Program-made: the position numbers and the translations under genes
Assembly: GCF_026625125.1 (NCBI RefSeq)
Contig: NZ_CP113097.1
Coordinates: 1,240,001 to 1,304,000 of the forward strand
Origin: Pseudomonas putida
GTDB lineage: Bacteria; Pseudomonadota; Gammaproteobacteria; Pseudomonadales; Pseudomonadaceae
Reading direction: 5' to 3'
Length of the DNA stretch: 64,000 nucleotides
The notes under the pieces: generated by a model
Seen by the model: only the letters and a program-made list of their open reading frames with translations
The model's database searches: none
What the model was told of the DNA's origin: nothing
Shown: positions 8,821-17,664 of the stretch, piece after piece
How positions within the stretch are numbered: the first letter of the stretch is position 1
Layout of the letters: each line of letters opens with the position of its first letter

Positions 8821-8874
8821 TCCGCAACGCCGGTAGAATCGACCCCTTTCCGTACAACCCCGTGGAGTGATGGC

Positions 8875-10092
8875 ATGGCGGACGTAAAAAAGGTCGTACT
8901 GGCGTATTCCGGCGGCCTTGATACTTCGGTGATTCTCAAGTGGCTGCAGGATACCTACGACTGCGAAGTGGTGACGTTCACCGCTGACCTGGGTCAGGGC
9001 GAAGAAGTCGAGCCGGCTCGCGCCAAAGCTCAGGCAATGGGCGTCAAAGAGATCTATATCGACGACCTGCGCGAAGAATTCGTGCGCGACTTCGTCTTCC
9101 CGATGTTCCGCGCCAACACCGTCTACGAAGGCGAGTACCTGCTGGGTACTTCCATCGCCCGTCCGCTGATCGCCAAGCGCCTGATCGAAATCGCCAACGA
9201 AACCGGCGCTGATGCCATTTCCCACGGCGCTACCGGCAAAGGTAACGACCAGGTGCGTTTCGAGCTGGGTGCCTATGCACTCAAGCCGGGCGTCAAGGTC
9301 ATCGCCCCATGGCGCGAGTGGGACCTGCTGTCGCGCGAGAAGCTGATGGACTACGCCGAGAAGCACGGTATCCCGATCGAGCGCCACGGCAAGAAGAAGT
9401 CCCCGTACTCGATGGATGCCAACCTGCTGCATATCTCCTATGAAGGCGGTGTGCTGGAAGATACCTGGACCGAGCACGAAGAAGACATGTGGCGCTGGAG
9501 CGTCTCGCCAGAGAACGCGCCGGACCAGGCGACCTACCTCGAACTGACCTACCGTAATGGTGACATCGTCGCCATCGATGGCGTCGAGAAGACCCCGGCC
9601 ACCGTCCTGGCCGACCTGAACCGCATTGGTGGTGCCAACGGTATCGGCCGTCTGGACATCGTCGAAAACCGTTACGTGGGCATGAAGTCGCGCGGCTGCT
9701 ACGAGACCCCGGGCGGCACCATCATGCTCAAGGCTCACCGTGCCATCGAGTCGATCACCCTCGACCGCGAAGTCGCACACCTGAAAGACGAGCTGATGCC
9801 CAAGTACGCCAGCCTGATCTACACCGGCTACTGGTGGAGCCCGGAGCGTCTGATGCTTCAGCAGATGATCGACGCTTCGCAGGTCAACGTGAACGGTGTC
9901 GTGCGCCTGAAGCTGTACAAAGGCAATGTCACCGTGGTCGGCCGCAAGTCGGACGACTCGCTGTTCGATGCCAACATCGCGACCTTCGAAGAAGATGGTG
10001 GCGCGTACAACCAGGCTGATGCTGCGGGCTTCATCAAGCTCAATGCACTGCGCATGCGTATCGCTGCCAACAAGGGCCGCGCGTTGCTCTAA
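8875..10092 (+). CDS. argG: argininosuccinate synthase
   Basis: Joins citrulline and aspartate at the cost of ATP to make argininosuccinate, the step after argF. The 405 residues match the usual length. The PP-loop AYSGGLDTS is at residues 10-18, and [15 protein letters not shown] and YVGMKSRG follow as in the family. The ATG at 8875 ([12 protein letters not shown]) has GGAG about eight bases upstream. The frame stays open leftward over the motY tail, but that extension is not coding. Confidence 0.98.
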   Translation: MADVKKVVLAYSGGLDTSVILKWLQDTYDCEVVTFTADLGQGEEVEPARAKAQAMGVKEIYIDDLREEFVRDFVFPMFRANTVYEGEYLLGTSIARPLIAKRLIEIANETGADAISHGATGKGNDQVRFELGAYALKPGVKVIAPWREWDLLSREKLMDYAEKHGIPIERHGKKKSPYSMDANLLHISYEGGVLEDTWTEHEEDMWRWSVSPENAPDQATYLELTYRNGDIVAIDGVEKTPATVLADLNRIGGANGIGRLDIVENRYVGMKSRGCYETPGGTIMLKAHRAIESITLDREVAHLKDELMPKYASLIYTGYWWSPERLMLQQMIDASQVNVNGVVRLKLYKGNVTVVGRKSDDSLFDANIATFEEDGGAYNQADAAGFIKLNALRMRIAANKGRALL

Positions 10093-10151
10093 GCCTCAAA
10101 GTTGTTGCATGAACCCCGGTTTCGGGCTAATGCCAGTCAGTTAGCGTCATC

Positions 10152-10168
10152 GGGCTGCAAAGCAGCCC
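10152..10168. repeat. short GGGCTGC hairpin after argG
   Basis: GGGCTGC-AAA-GCAGCCC, a perfect seven-pair stem 60 bases after the argG stop. It lies inside a possible larger hairpin: AACCCCGG at about 10111 against CCGGGGTTTTT ending near 10213, which may be the argG terminator. The same stem recurs at 18791 and 42287 and inside the REP pair near 45.6 kb. Confidence 0.7.
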
Positions 10169-10256
10169 CCTCTCGCTCAACTGCCAGGCATCTGGCTCGG
10201 CCGGGGTTTTTGTATGCACGAATAGGTTTTACCTGGCGTGCAAGGCCGTGGGCCGA

Positions 10257-10763
10257 TCAATTCTTCAGGTGTGCCGCGTTGTCCGGCAACTCACAGACCG
10301 ACACGCGAAAACATTGTTGCTTGTCCAGGTTGCAGTAAACCCAGGTGCCTGAATTGACGTGAGGTTGTGCAAGCGTCCTCAGCACATGTTGCTCGATCAT
10401 TCTTTGCGCATCAGGGCCTGACAGCATGACAGTTACAGGCTCCGCTTCGAGTGAGGGTTGTCGAGCGTTCTGCACGGAACTGGCCGAGGAGGGGATAACA
10501 GGTAAAACAGTCGTCGTTGGCTGCAGCGCACTGGTTGCCTCGTCAGCGGAAGTGCTTTCGGGTTTGTACAGTGATTTATAGTTGAAGTTCAGCGTCAGGA
10601 AAAACAGCCCGGTCAGAAAGAACGGAAAGCCCACTAGAAACCAGGTATAGAGGCTCTGACTTTTTTCGCTGAGAAACGGAAGTGTCGCCAGTGCAGAGGC
10701 CTCGATGATGCCTGCAAAGATGGCGATGATCGTCATGGGGGCGGTGGGTTGGTTTTCAGCCAT
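10257..10763 (-). CDS. hypothetical membrane protein
   Basis: A 168-residue protein I do not recognise. The start at 10763 is chosen for its near-ideal AGGAGG eight bases upstream; the frame also reaches 10826. Two hydrophobic segments (about residues 9-31 and 40-60) are followed by a Ser/Thr-rich linker (about 70-110) and a soluble C-terminal domain with Cys at three places. The tail may be in the periplasm or cytoplasm; topology is unclear. Codon use is less GC-biased than its neighbours, and the upstream region is AT-rich, which suggests later acquisition. Confidence 0.75.
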   Translation of the reverse strand: MAENQPTAPMTIIAIFAGIIEASALATLPFLSEKSQSLYTWFLVGFPFFLTGLFFLTLNFNYKSLYKPESTSADEATSALQPTTTVLPVIPSSASSVQNARQPSLEAEPVTVMLSGPDAQRMIEQHVLRTLAQPHVNSGTWVYCNLDKQQCFRVSVCELPDNAAHLKN

Positions 10764-11127
10764 GGTAGTGGCCTCCTGCGTTTTTTCAATCAATACCTTA
10801 CCGAGCCGCTCAACCAAATTATGCACCGTTTCCGGAAAGTGAAATGGATCCCGGTGTTTCGAAATATCTGAAACGGTTTTTGTTTTGCGGCGGGTTTGAT
10901 TGTTGGGTAATGCAGGCTTTAATTCTGTTTTAAGAGAGTGGTCATGCGCTTTTGCGTCTAGACAGGTATTTATATTGGATGATTAGTTGTGCGTTGTAGG
11001 AAAATTCCTAAACCGACGTAAGGCTCATCTATTCATGTGTTTGCGAAGGAAATAGGCGCGCCATAATGCTTGCTGCTCGGTTATGGTGGTGTGTAGTCAA
11101 AGCAAATAATGAATGAATGGATATCGC
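10764..11127. other. AT-rich divergent intergenic region
   Basis: 364 bases between the hypothetical membrane protein and the response regulator, clearly richer in A+T than the flanks. It contains the inverted repeat at 10997-11010. No further gene was seen. Confidence 0.7.
10997..11010. promoter_or_regulatory. inverted repeat TAGGAA-AA-TTCCTA, BvgA/EvgA-type operator candidate
   Basis: A perfect six-base inverted repeat, preceded by TTG (giving TTGTAGGAAAATTCCTA). From memory, EvgA and BvgA bind TTCCTAC/TAGGA-type inverted elements. The gene 118 bases downstream encodes a BvgA/EvgA-type regulator, which suggests autoregulation. Confidence 0.55.
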
Positions 11128-11754
11128 ATGAATAAAGTCCTTATCGTGGATGATCATCCTGTCATACGCTTGGCAGTGCGAATGCTGATGGAGCGGCATG
11201 GATACGATGTGGTCGCGGAAACCGACAACGGCGTGGCAGCTTTGCAGCTAACCCGGGAGTACCTGCCCGATATCGTGGTACTGGATATCGGCATTCCCAA
11301 GCTCGATGGGCTGGAAGTCATCGCCCGCATGGCTTCGGCAAGCCCGGGCAGCCGGGTGCTGGTGCTTACCTCGCAGGCCCCCGGGCATTTCTCGATGCGT
11401 TGTATGCAGGCGGGGGCTTCAGGCTACGTGTGCAAGCAACAGGAACTCACCGAACTGCTCAGTGCGATCAAGGCTGTGCTGTCTGGTTACAGCTATTTTC
11501 CCAACCAGGCATTGCACAAGTCGCGCGGCCGGGTTGGGGGTGGCAGCGAGACGGAAATGGTCGATCGCCTGTCGGCGCGGGAGATGATGGTGCTGCAGCA
11601 ACTGGCGCGGGGCAGGTCCAACAAGGAGATAGCCGACAGCATGTTCCTCAGCAACAAGACGGTCAGTACCTACAAGACCCGTCTGCTACTCAAGCTCAAT
11701 GCTCACTCGCTGGTGGACTTGATCGAATTGGCCCGGCGCCATGGCCTGACGTGA
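11128..11754 (+). CDS. NarL/LuxR-family response regulator, BvgA/EvgA type
   Basis: A 208-residue DNA-binding response regulator. The receiver domain (about 1-120) has acidic residues Asp8/Asp9, phosphoacceptor Asp53 (VVLDIGIPKLDG), a Thr/Ser in VLVLTSQ, and a conserved Lys in YVCKQ. The LuxR-type helix-turn-helix (about 145-205) contains SNKEIADSMFLSNKTVSTYK, essentially the BvgA/EvgA recognition region. No sensor kinase is adjacent, so the partner lies elsewhere. ATG at 11128 is preferred over 11113, giving the BvgA-like N-terminus MNKVLIVDDHP. A terminator hairpin follows. Confidence 0.92.
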   Translation: MNKVLIVDDHPVIRLAVRMLMERHGYDVVAETDNGVAALQLTREYLPDIVVLDIGIPKLDGLEVIARMASASPGSRVLVLTSQAPGHFSMRCMQAGASGYVCKQQELTELLSAIKAVLSGYSYFPNQALHKSRGRVGGGSETEMVDRLSAREMMVLQQLARGRSNKEIADSMFLSNKTVSTYKTRLLLKLNAHSLVDLIELARRHGLT

Positions 11755-11768
11755 CCCTGGGTACAGGC

Positions 11769-11791
11769 AGCCTCCTTGAAGGAGGCTTTCT
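11769..11791 (+). terminator. terminator after the response regulator gene
   Basis: AGCCTCC-TTGAA-GGAGGCT followed by TTTCTC. The stem is strong but the T-tract is short. Confidence 0.7.
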
Positions 11792-11800
11792 CGCCCGTGG

Positions 11801-11977
11801 TTACAGGTCGTAGTCGAAATCGGCGAGTTGCCGTTGCAGGCGCCGCTCTTCCAGAAGGTTGTCGATAGTACGCCGCTTGCTCAGGTTGGTCTTTGCGGTT
11901 TCAACCAGAGGTTCGGCGTCGTCTTCAGCGGTGGCAAAGTCTTCTTCGATCGACAGTTCGTCTTTATCGTTACTCAT
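11801..11977 (-). CDS. PA3496-family small acidic protein
   Basis: A 58-residue soluble protein beginning MSNDKDELSIEEDF, with an acidic first half and a basic LSKRRTIDNLLEERRLQRQL segment. It resembles the PA3496 family of Pseudomonas, described as putative envelope-integrity proteins and found next to nth, as here. ATG at 11977 has GGAG seven bases upstream. Its molecular role is unknown. Confidence 0.8.
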   Translation of the reverse strand: MSNDKDELSIEEDFATAEDDAEPLVETAKTNLSKRRTIDNLLEERRLQRQLADFDYDL

Positions 11978-12081
11978 GAGTCGCTCCAAGCCAAGGGGCC
12001 ATTGGCCGTCCTTATAGCGAGAAAGCGAAGTTTGGTAAAAAAGATTTTTTCAATCGGGACGTGCGTGAATTCGCTATCGAA

Positions 12082-12720
12082 TCAATCGTCAGACGTCTTC
12101 TGCTTGAACTCGCACAGGTCCTCGATCCGGCAACTGCCGCACCGTGGCTTGCGCGCCTGGCACACGTAGCGCCCATGCAAGATGAGCCAGTGATGGGCAT
12201 CGAGCAGGTAATCCTTGGGCACGAACTTGAGCAGTTTTTTCTCGACTTCCAGTACGGTCTTGCCCGGTGCGATACCGGTGCGGTTGCTGACCCTGAAAAT
12301 ATGCGTGTCGACCGCCATGGTGGGCTGGCGGAAGGCGGTATTGAGCACCACATTGGCGGTCTTGCGGCCAACACCGGGTAGCGCCTCCAGCGCCTCCCGG
12401 TTTTGCGGAACTTCGCCCCCATGCCGTTCGATCAGCAAGCGACAGGCTTCGATCACATTCCTGGCCTTGCTGTTATACAGCCCGATGGTCTTGATGTACT
12501 CGCTCAGGCCTTCGACCCCGAGTGCGTAGATGGCGTGGGGCGTATTGGCGACCGGGAACAGGCGGGCGGTGGCCTTGTTGACCCCGACATCGGTGGACTG
12601 TGCCGACAGTGTCACGGCCACGAGTAGTTCGAAAGGCGTGGTGTAAGCCAGCTCTGTCTTGGGGTCGGGATTGTCTTCGTGCAGCCTGCGAAAGATCTCC
12701 AGGCGTTTTGCGGCATTCAT
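12082..12720 (-). CDS. nth: endonuclease III, DNA glycosylase/AP lyase
   Basis: Removes oxidised pyrimidines and nicks abasic sites in base-excision repair. The 212 residues have E. coli numbering: HhH motif LPGVGRKTA with catalytic Lys120, Asp138 (VDTHIFR), and 4Fe-4S ligands Cys187, Cys194, Cys197 and Cys203 (C-x6-C-x2-C-x5-C). The start MNAAKRLEIF at 12720 is four bases after the stop of the Rnf-like operon, so nth is its last gene, as in other gammaproteobacteria. Confidence 0.97.
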   Translation of the reverse strand: MNAAKRLEIFRRLHEDNPDPKTELAYTTPFELLVAVTLSAQSTDVGVNKATARLFPVANTPHAIYALGVEGLSEYIKTIGLYNSKARNVIEACRLLIERHGGEVPQNREALEALPGVGRKTANVVLNTAFRQPTMAVDTHIFRVSNRTGIAPGKTVLEVEKKLLKFVPKDYLLDAHHWLILHGRYVCQARKPRCGSCRIEDLCEFKQKTSDD

Positions 12721-12724
12721 GGGG

Positions 12725-13249
12725 TCAACGCTTTCCTTGACGACGTGAGAGGGCGGGGCCCGGGCGTAGACGATTGTACAAGGCCAGCAGCACACCGAGC
12801 AGTATCAGTGCGCCGGGCGCCAGGCTGGCCGACGCAATGCCCAGCCCCTCGGTCAGCCATTGGCGGATAACGCCGAGCAACAGGCACAGGCCCATCAGGC
12901 CGACCATCTGTAGGCAAAGTTGACGCCACCGGTCCTTCTCTACCAACAGGTGGTCCGTAACCAGGCACTGCAGGCAAATCAGCGCCGGGAAGTAACCCAT
13001 CGCCAGCGCAAGCGGTAATGCCCAGGCTCGCAATGCCATCTGCAGGCAGCTGGCGAGGGCCGCTAGCAGTAGCAGGCTTGCCAGTGTGTACAGGCGACCT
13101 TCGACCCTGGGGCGCACAACGGCCAGCAAGGCCTGGTGAAGCACCGTAAGCACCAGCATGCTGGCGCCGATGACGGCGGCTTGAGGCAGCGTACCTGTAG
13201 CGCCGAGGACAGGCGCAAGGCCGGCTACCAGCAGCCAGTACCTAGTCAT
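12725..13249 (-). CDS. rnfE: RnfE-like membrane subunit, shortened
   Basis: A 174-residue, about six-helix membrane protein at the rnfE place (after rnfG, before nth). E. coli RnfE is about 231 residues. The N-terminal GLCP cysteine that helps ligate the membrane 2Fe-2S cluster is replaced (GLAPVLGAT, Ala12). Cys95 in ICLQCLV lines up with the second ligand (VTNCIVV in E. coli). The gene overlaps rnfG by eight bases. Identity is by position, topology and local similarity; overall resemblance is low, so function may have changed. Confidence 0.7.
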   Translation of the reverse strand: MTRYWLLVAGLAPVLGATGTLPQAAVIGASMLVLTVLHQALLAVVRPRVEGRLYTLASLLLLAALASCLQMALRAWALPLALAMGYFPALICLQCLVTDHLLVEKDRWRQLCLQMVGLMGLCLLLGVIRQWLTEGLGIASASLAPGALILLGVLLALYNRLRPGPALSRRQGKR

Positions 13250-13844
13250 GGTTGAGCGTTCCGAGTAGACGTGCGCGATGTTGGTCGAAGTAGCGCAGGG
13301 CCTCCTGCTGTGCCTGGATCACCGCACGCGAGGTGACCGTTGCGCCGGCCAGTTGGTCGAAATCACCTTGGTCACGCTTGATTGCCCAACGATCCTCCAG
13401 GCGACGGTTGGCGAACTGCCCCAGCCAGTTCACCTGGGGATCGTTGATGCGTCCTCCCAGCCCAGGGCTTTCCTGCTGTTCGATGACTTGCGTGCCTATC
13501 AGTCGGCCTTGCGCGCTTATGGCAATGGTCAACCGAATGGGGGCGGCGTAACCCTGGACCTGGCTAATCAGTACGATGGCCACGGGGCTCGTGCCGCGTT
13601 CGGCGCGGTAGGCGGCCATTATGCGGCTATGCGGCGGTTGCTCTGCCGGGAGTGACACCGCGTTGCTCAGTGGCTGGTTGTCATAGCTCTGCGGTGCCAG
13701 CACCGAGAGGAACCTGCGTGCGTAAAATTGTTTCTCGGCCTCGGCGATGGGCGCGCGGGTCCAGCGTTGCCAGGCCAGCGTGCTCGCCAGTGCCAGGCCG
13801 GCCACTACCAGCAGTATCAATACACTGCGCACGGGTCGCCTCAT
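13242..13844 (-). CDS. rnfG: RnfG-like subunit with covalent-FMN motif
   Basis: A 200-residue protein with one N-terminal membrane anchor (about 5-25) and a periplasmic FMN-binding domain. The motif LAGATVTS (residues 166-172) holds Thr171, the expected flavin attachment site (family motif SGAT-x-T/S). ESPGLGGRI also matches the family. It overlaps rnfD and rnfE by a few bases. Attachment of FMN needs ApbE, which is not in this window. Confidence 0.85.
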   Translation of the reverse strand: MRRPVRSVLILLVVAGLALASTLAWQRWTRAPIAEAEKQFYARRFLSVLAPQSYDNQPLSNAVSLPAEQPPHSRIMAAYRAERGTSPVAIVLISQVQGYAAPIRLTIAISAQGRLIGTQVIEQQESPGLGGRINDPQVNWLGQFANRRLEDRWAIKRDQGDFDQLAGATVTSRAVIQAQQEALRYFDQHRARLLGTLNHD

Positions 13845-14824
13845 GGCCTCACCTGCCGATACCTTGAGGCCAGGCGGTCCAGGGAGGGTACCGCAAGGTT
13901 CATCAGCAGGATGGCGAAAGCGCTACCATCGGGGTAACTACCCCAAGTCCTGATCAGGTAGATCAGTGCCCCGGCGCCCAGCCCGAACAGCAGTCGGGCG
14001 AGCTCGGTCTTCGGGCCGGAAACAGGTTCCGTGGCAATGAAAAACGCTGCCAGCATGGTCGAACCGCTGAGCAGGTGCAGCAGCGGTGAGCCGTTCGAGT
14101 CCGAGCCGGAGCCATTCCAGGCCAGCAGGCTGAACAGAGACAATCCGGCCAGCAAACCCACTGGCGCATGCCAACTGAATACCTTGCGCTGCAACAGAAA
14201 TAGCCCACCCAACAAGAACGCCAGATTGACCCATTCGCTGCCATGGCCGCCAACGTTGCCGAAGCCTGGGTGGCTGGCAAACAGCTCATCGATGGTCAGG
14301 CTGCGGTTGTGCCTGAGGCCGTCGAGTGCCGTGGGGCCGGCCCACGCGTCGATCTGCTCGCCGTGGGCGAAGACCAGCTGCAGGCTGGCGCTGAAGCCTG
14401 GTGCGTGCGCTGGCCAGTGGTTCATCTGCAGTGGAAAGCTCAGCACCACGAAGGCGTACCCAACCATCGCCGGGTTGAACACGTTATGGCCGGCCCCGCC
14501 GAACGCTTGCTTGCCCAGGCCTATGGCCATCCCCGCTGCAACCATCGGCAACCACCACGGCGCCCCGGTGGGCATGGCGAGGGCGAGCAGCACTGCAGTG
14601 ACCAGGGCGCTGCCGTCACTCAACGCCGATGTGACCGGCTGGTTGCGCAACGCAAGCGCTACCGCCTCGCAGCAAACGGCGGTGATTGCACACAGCGCCA
14701 GGCTCCAGAGCAGGCCCCAGCCCAGTAGCCAGAGCGAAGCCAGCAGGCCAGGCAGGCAGGCCAACAAGACCAGGCCCATGGCATGGCGCAGGCGAGGGTC
14801 AGGGGATGCCAGGGTCGGGCTCAT
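13841..14824 (-). CDS. rnfD: RnfD-like membrane subunit with covalent-FMN site
   Basis: A 327-residue polytopic membrane protein of the RnfD/NqrB family. GGAGHNVFNPAM (about 109-120) is the conserved FNPA segment. Thr165 in GPTALDGL takes the place of the flavinylated Thr of the usual ATPLD motif, with Pro and Ala swapped around it. Start and stop overlap rnfA and rnfG by four bases each. The flavin role is inferred from the family. Confidence 0.85.
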   Translation of the reverse strand: MSPTLASPDPRLRHAMGLVLLACLPGLLASLWLLGWGLLWSLALCAITAVCCEAVALALRNQPVTSALSDGSALVTAVLLALAMPTGAPWWLPMVAAGMAIGLGKQAFGGAGHNVFNPAMVGYAFVVLSFPLQMNHWPAHAPGFSASLQLVFAHGEQIDAWAGPTALDGLRHNRSLTIDELFASHPGFGNVGGHGSEWVNLAFLLGGLFLLQRKVFSWHAPVGLLAGLSLFSLLAWNGSGSDSNGSPLLHLLSGSTMLAAFFIATEPVSGPKTELARLLFGLGAGALIYLIRTWGSYPDGSAFAILLMNLAVPSLDRLASRYRQVRP

Positions 14825-15369
14825 TGCGTGAACATCCCGCTGAGGCCAGAGAGCGCCATGCCCATCACACCTGCGCCAAGCAGCGCGATGGGTAGCCCGC
14901 GCAGTGCCTCTGGCACCTGTGCGTGTTCGCTGCGCTGATTGAGGTCGTCAAACAACGCCAGGGCCAGCCAGAAGCCGAGCCCGGCCAGGACAGCCCAGCT
15001 CAGCGTGGCTTGCCATTCAAGCTGTTCACCTACAACCTGCAGTGCCATGCCCAGCACCACGGCATTCCCCACTATCGGCCACGCGAGGCCCTCTGTGGGC
15101 CATTGCGGCCGCAGTCTGGCAAGCGTCTGGGGGATGCCCCACGCCAGTAGTGCCTGCCAGGGCAGCAGCAGGAACAGACGCAGGTGCTGCAGTTGCCAGG
15201 GCGCCACGATCAGGTGTTCGAGCAATTGGCCGCCGGTGACTGCCAACATGATCGACAGCGCGCCGGCCAGGCCGCATACATGGACCCGCAGCCGGGAGGC
15301 AGGCTGTCGTCGCAAAAACAGGTGGCTGACCAGTGCGGCACTGATCAGCATCAGGACATAGTCGTTCAT
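14821..15369 (-). CDS. rnfA: RnfA-like membrane subunit lacking cluster cysteines
   Basis: A 182-residue, six-helix membrane protein starting MNDYVLMLISAALVSHLFL, like RnfA (MTDYLLLFVGTVLVNN in E. coli). The two cysteines that bind the membrane 2Fe-2S cluster in Rnf complexes are missing: the GLCPFMG region reads LRRQPASR, and TNCAVLG reads GNAVVLG (Ala103). One Cys remains at 32, shifted from the expected place. rnfD follows directly through an ATGA overlap, leaving no room for rnfB and rnfC. Confidence 0.75.
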   Translation of the reverse strand: MNDYVLMLISAALVSHLFLRRQPASRLRVHVCGLAGALSIMLAVTGGQLLEHLIVAPWQLQHLRLFLLLPWQALLAWGIPQTLARLRPQWPTEGLAWPIVGNAVVLGMALQVVGEQLEWQATLSWAVLAGLGFWLALALFDDLNQRSEHAQVPEALRGLPIALLGAGVMGMALSGLSGMFTQ

Positions 15370-15425
15370 TCAAATGACGATAGACGTGAATCACCTGCGC
15401 TGTCCGGCGAAGCGCTAGGGGGATG

Positions 15426-15454
15426 AAAAAGCCCCGGCGGTGAGGCCGGGGCTT
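15426..15454 (-). terminator. rho-independent terminator after metG
   Basis: On the minus strand, AAGCCCCGGC-CTCACC-GCCGGGGCTTTTT, a stem with a T-run just after the metG stop. Confidence 0.9.
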
Positions 15455-15462
15455 GGGGGAGG

Positions 15463-17508
15463 TTACTTGATACGCTGGCCTGGTTTTGCGCCACTGTCAG
15501 GGCTGAGCAGGTAGATTTCTTCACCGCCAGGGCCTGCTGCCATGACCATGCCCTCGGAAATGCCAAAGCGCATTTTCCGCGGCTTGAGGTTGGCAACCAT
15601 CATGGTCAGCCGGCCTTCGAGCAGGGATGGGTCAGGGTAAGCCGACTTGATACCCGAGAACACGTTGCGGCGCTCGTCACCGATGTCCAGGGTCAGTTGC
15701 AGCAGCTTGTCGGCACCTGGCACCGCTTCGGCCTTGACGATCAGCGCCACGCGCAGGTCGACGGCCGCGAAGGTGTCGAATTCGATCTCTGCCGACAGCG
15801 GGTCCTTGGCCAGTTCGCCATTGCCGGCCGGCGCCTGGGCTTGGCCTTCGGCTGCCAGCAGGTCTTCCTTGCTGGCGGCAATCATGGCTTCGACCTTGGC
15901 AGGTTCTATGCGGCTCATCAGGGGTTTGAACGGGTTGAGCGTGTGGTTTTCCAGGCGCGACAGGTGGTCGTCCCAGGCCAGCGGCGCGACATTCAGGAAC
16001 GCCTCGGCGTCGGCGGCCAGCACCGGCAATACCGGCTTGAGGAAGATCACCAACTGGCGGAACAGGTTGATGCCCTGGGCACAGATCGCCTGCACTTCGT
16101 CCTGCTTGCCTTCCTGCTTGGCCAGCGACCAGGGCGCTTTGTCGGCGATCCATGCATTGGCGCGGTCGGCCAGGGCCATGATTTCGCGCATGGCACGGCC
16201 AAAGTCGCGGGCTTCATACGCGTCAGCGATGCTCGGAGCCGCAGCCAGGAAGGCCTCGGTCAGCTCCGGGGCGGCGTCGCCGGCAACCATCACGCCGTCG
16301 TTGCCTTTGTGGATGAAGCCTGCGCAGCGGCTGGCGATGTTGACCACTTTGCCGACCAGGTCGGAGTTGACCTTCTGCACGAAGTCCTCAAGGTTGAGGT
16401 CCAGGTCATCGACGCCGCGCCCCAGTTTGGCGGCGTAGTAGTAGCGCAGGTATTCGGGCTGCAGGTGATCCAGGTAGGTGCGGGCCTTGATGAAGGTGCC
16501 GCGCGATTTCGACATCTTCGCGCCATTGACGGTCAGGTAGCCGTGCACGTTGACCGCTGTCGGCTTGCGCAGGCCTGCGCCTTCGAGCATGGCAGGCCAG
16601 AACAGGGCGTGGAAGTTGACGATGTCCTTGCCGATGAAGTGGTACAGCTCGGCCTTGGAGTCCTTGTTCCAGAACGCATCGAAATCCAGCTCCGGGCGGC
16701 GCGCGCAGAGGTTCTTGAAGCTGGCCATGTAGCCGATCGGCGCATCCAGCCAGACATAGAAGTATTTGCCAGGCTCGCCGGGGATCTCGAAGCCGAAGTA
16801 CGGCGCATCACGCGAGATATCCCATTCCTGCAGGCCGGCATCCAGCCATTCGGCGAGCTTGTTGGCCACCGCATCCTGCAGGGTGCCGCTGCGGGTCCAC
16901 TGCTGCAGCATGGCCTGGAAGTCCGGCAGCTTGAAGAAGAAATGCTGCGAGTCGCGCAGTACCGGGGTGGCCCCGGAGATGGCCGACTTGGGGTTTTTCA
17001 GCTCGGTCGGGGCGTACGTGGCGCCGCATTTTTCACAGTTGTCGCCGTACTGATCCTCGGCCGCGCACTTGGGGCAGGTGCCCTTGATGAAGCGGTCGGC
17101 CAGGAACATGCCCTTTTCAGGGTCGAAGTACTGGGTGACCGAGCGGGTGGCAATGTGACCGGCGTCGCGCAGGCGCGAGTAGATCAGGCTCGACAGTTCG
17201 CGGTTTTCTTCGCTGTGGGTGGAGTGGAAATTGTCGAAATCCACCAGGAAGTCGGCAAAGTCGGTGCTGTGCTCGGCCTGGACGTTGGCAATCAGTTGCT
17301 CTGGCGTGATGCCTTCCTTTTCGGCGCGCAGCATGATGGCCGAACCGTGGGCGTCATCGGCACAGACATAGATGCACTGGTTGCCGCGCAATTTCTGGAA
17401 GCGAACCCACATATCCGTCTGGATGTACTCGAGCATATGGCCAAGGTGGATGGACCCATTGGCATAGGGCAGGGCGCTGGTGACGAGAATCTGACGTGGC
17501 TCGGACAT
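15463..17508 (-). CDS. metG: methionyl-tRNA synthetase
   Basis: A class I aminoacyl-tRNA synthetase of 681 residues, MetRS1 type with a C-terminal EMAP/Arc1-like tRNA-binding domain (about 575-681). HLGH at 21-24 and KMSKS at 331-335 are the ATP-binding signatures. The zinc knuckle uses Cys145, Cys148, Cys158 and Cys161. The true start [11 protein letters not shown] is at 17508; the frame stays open far upstream on the strand opposite apbC, but that extension is non-coding. It is divergent from apbC across 156 bases. Confidence 0.98.
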   Translation of the reverse strand: MSEPRQILVTSALPYANGSIHLGHMLEYIQTDMWVRFQKLRGNQCIYVCADDAHGSAIMLRAEKEGITPEQLIANVQAEHSTDFADFLVDFDNFHSTHSEENRELSSLIYSRLRDAGHIATRSVTQYFDPEKGMFLADRFIKGTCPKCAAEDQYGDNCEKCGATYAPTELKNPKSAISGATPVLRDSQHFFFKLPDFQAMLQQWTRSGTLQDAVANKLAEWLDAGLQEWDISRDAPYFGFEIPGEPGKYFYVWLDAPIGYMASFKNLCARRPELDFDAFWNKDSKAELYHFIGKDIVNFHALFWPAMLEGAGLRKPTAVNVHGYLTVNGAKMSKSRGTFIKARTYLDHLQPEYLRYYYAAKLGRGVDDLDLNLEDFVQKVNSDLVGKVVNIASRCAGFIHKGNDGVMVAGDAAPELTEAFLAAAPSIADAYEARDFGRAMREIMALADRANAWIADKAPWSLAKQEGKQDEVQAICAQGINLFRQLVIFLKPVLPVLAADAEAFLNVAPLAWDDHLSRLENHTLNPFKPLMSRIEPAKVEAMIAASKEDLLAAEGQAQAPAGNGELAKDPLSAEIEFDTFAAVDLRVALIVKAEAVPGADKLLQLTLDIGDERRNVFSGIKSAYPDPSLLEGRLTMMVANLKPRKMRFGISEGMVMAAGPGGEEIYLLSPDSGAKPGQRIK

Positions 17509-17664
17509 GGTGGCTCGGCTACTTATCTGGCTCGGGGTAAATTGAAGGTGATCGGCCACTATAAAGGGCTGGCGAATATATTTCACCCCATGGGCGCAAC
17601 GGCTGACGATTGACGGGTTAGGATAGGCGCCTGTTCGACTAATCGTATGCCAATGGGAGCCTCC

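Noticed and set aside
15697..17613. A 638-codon + strand frame opposite metG
   Set aside because: Shadow of a real gene; composition typical of antisense frames at high GC.
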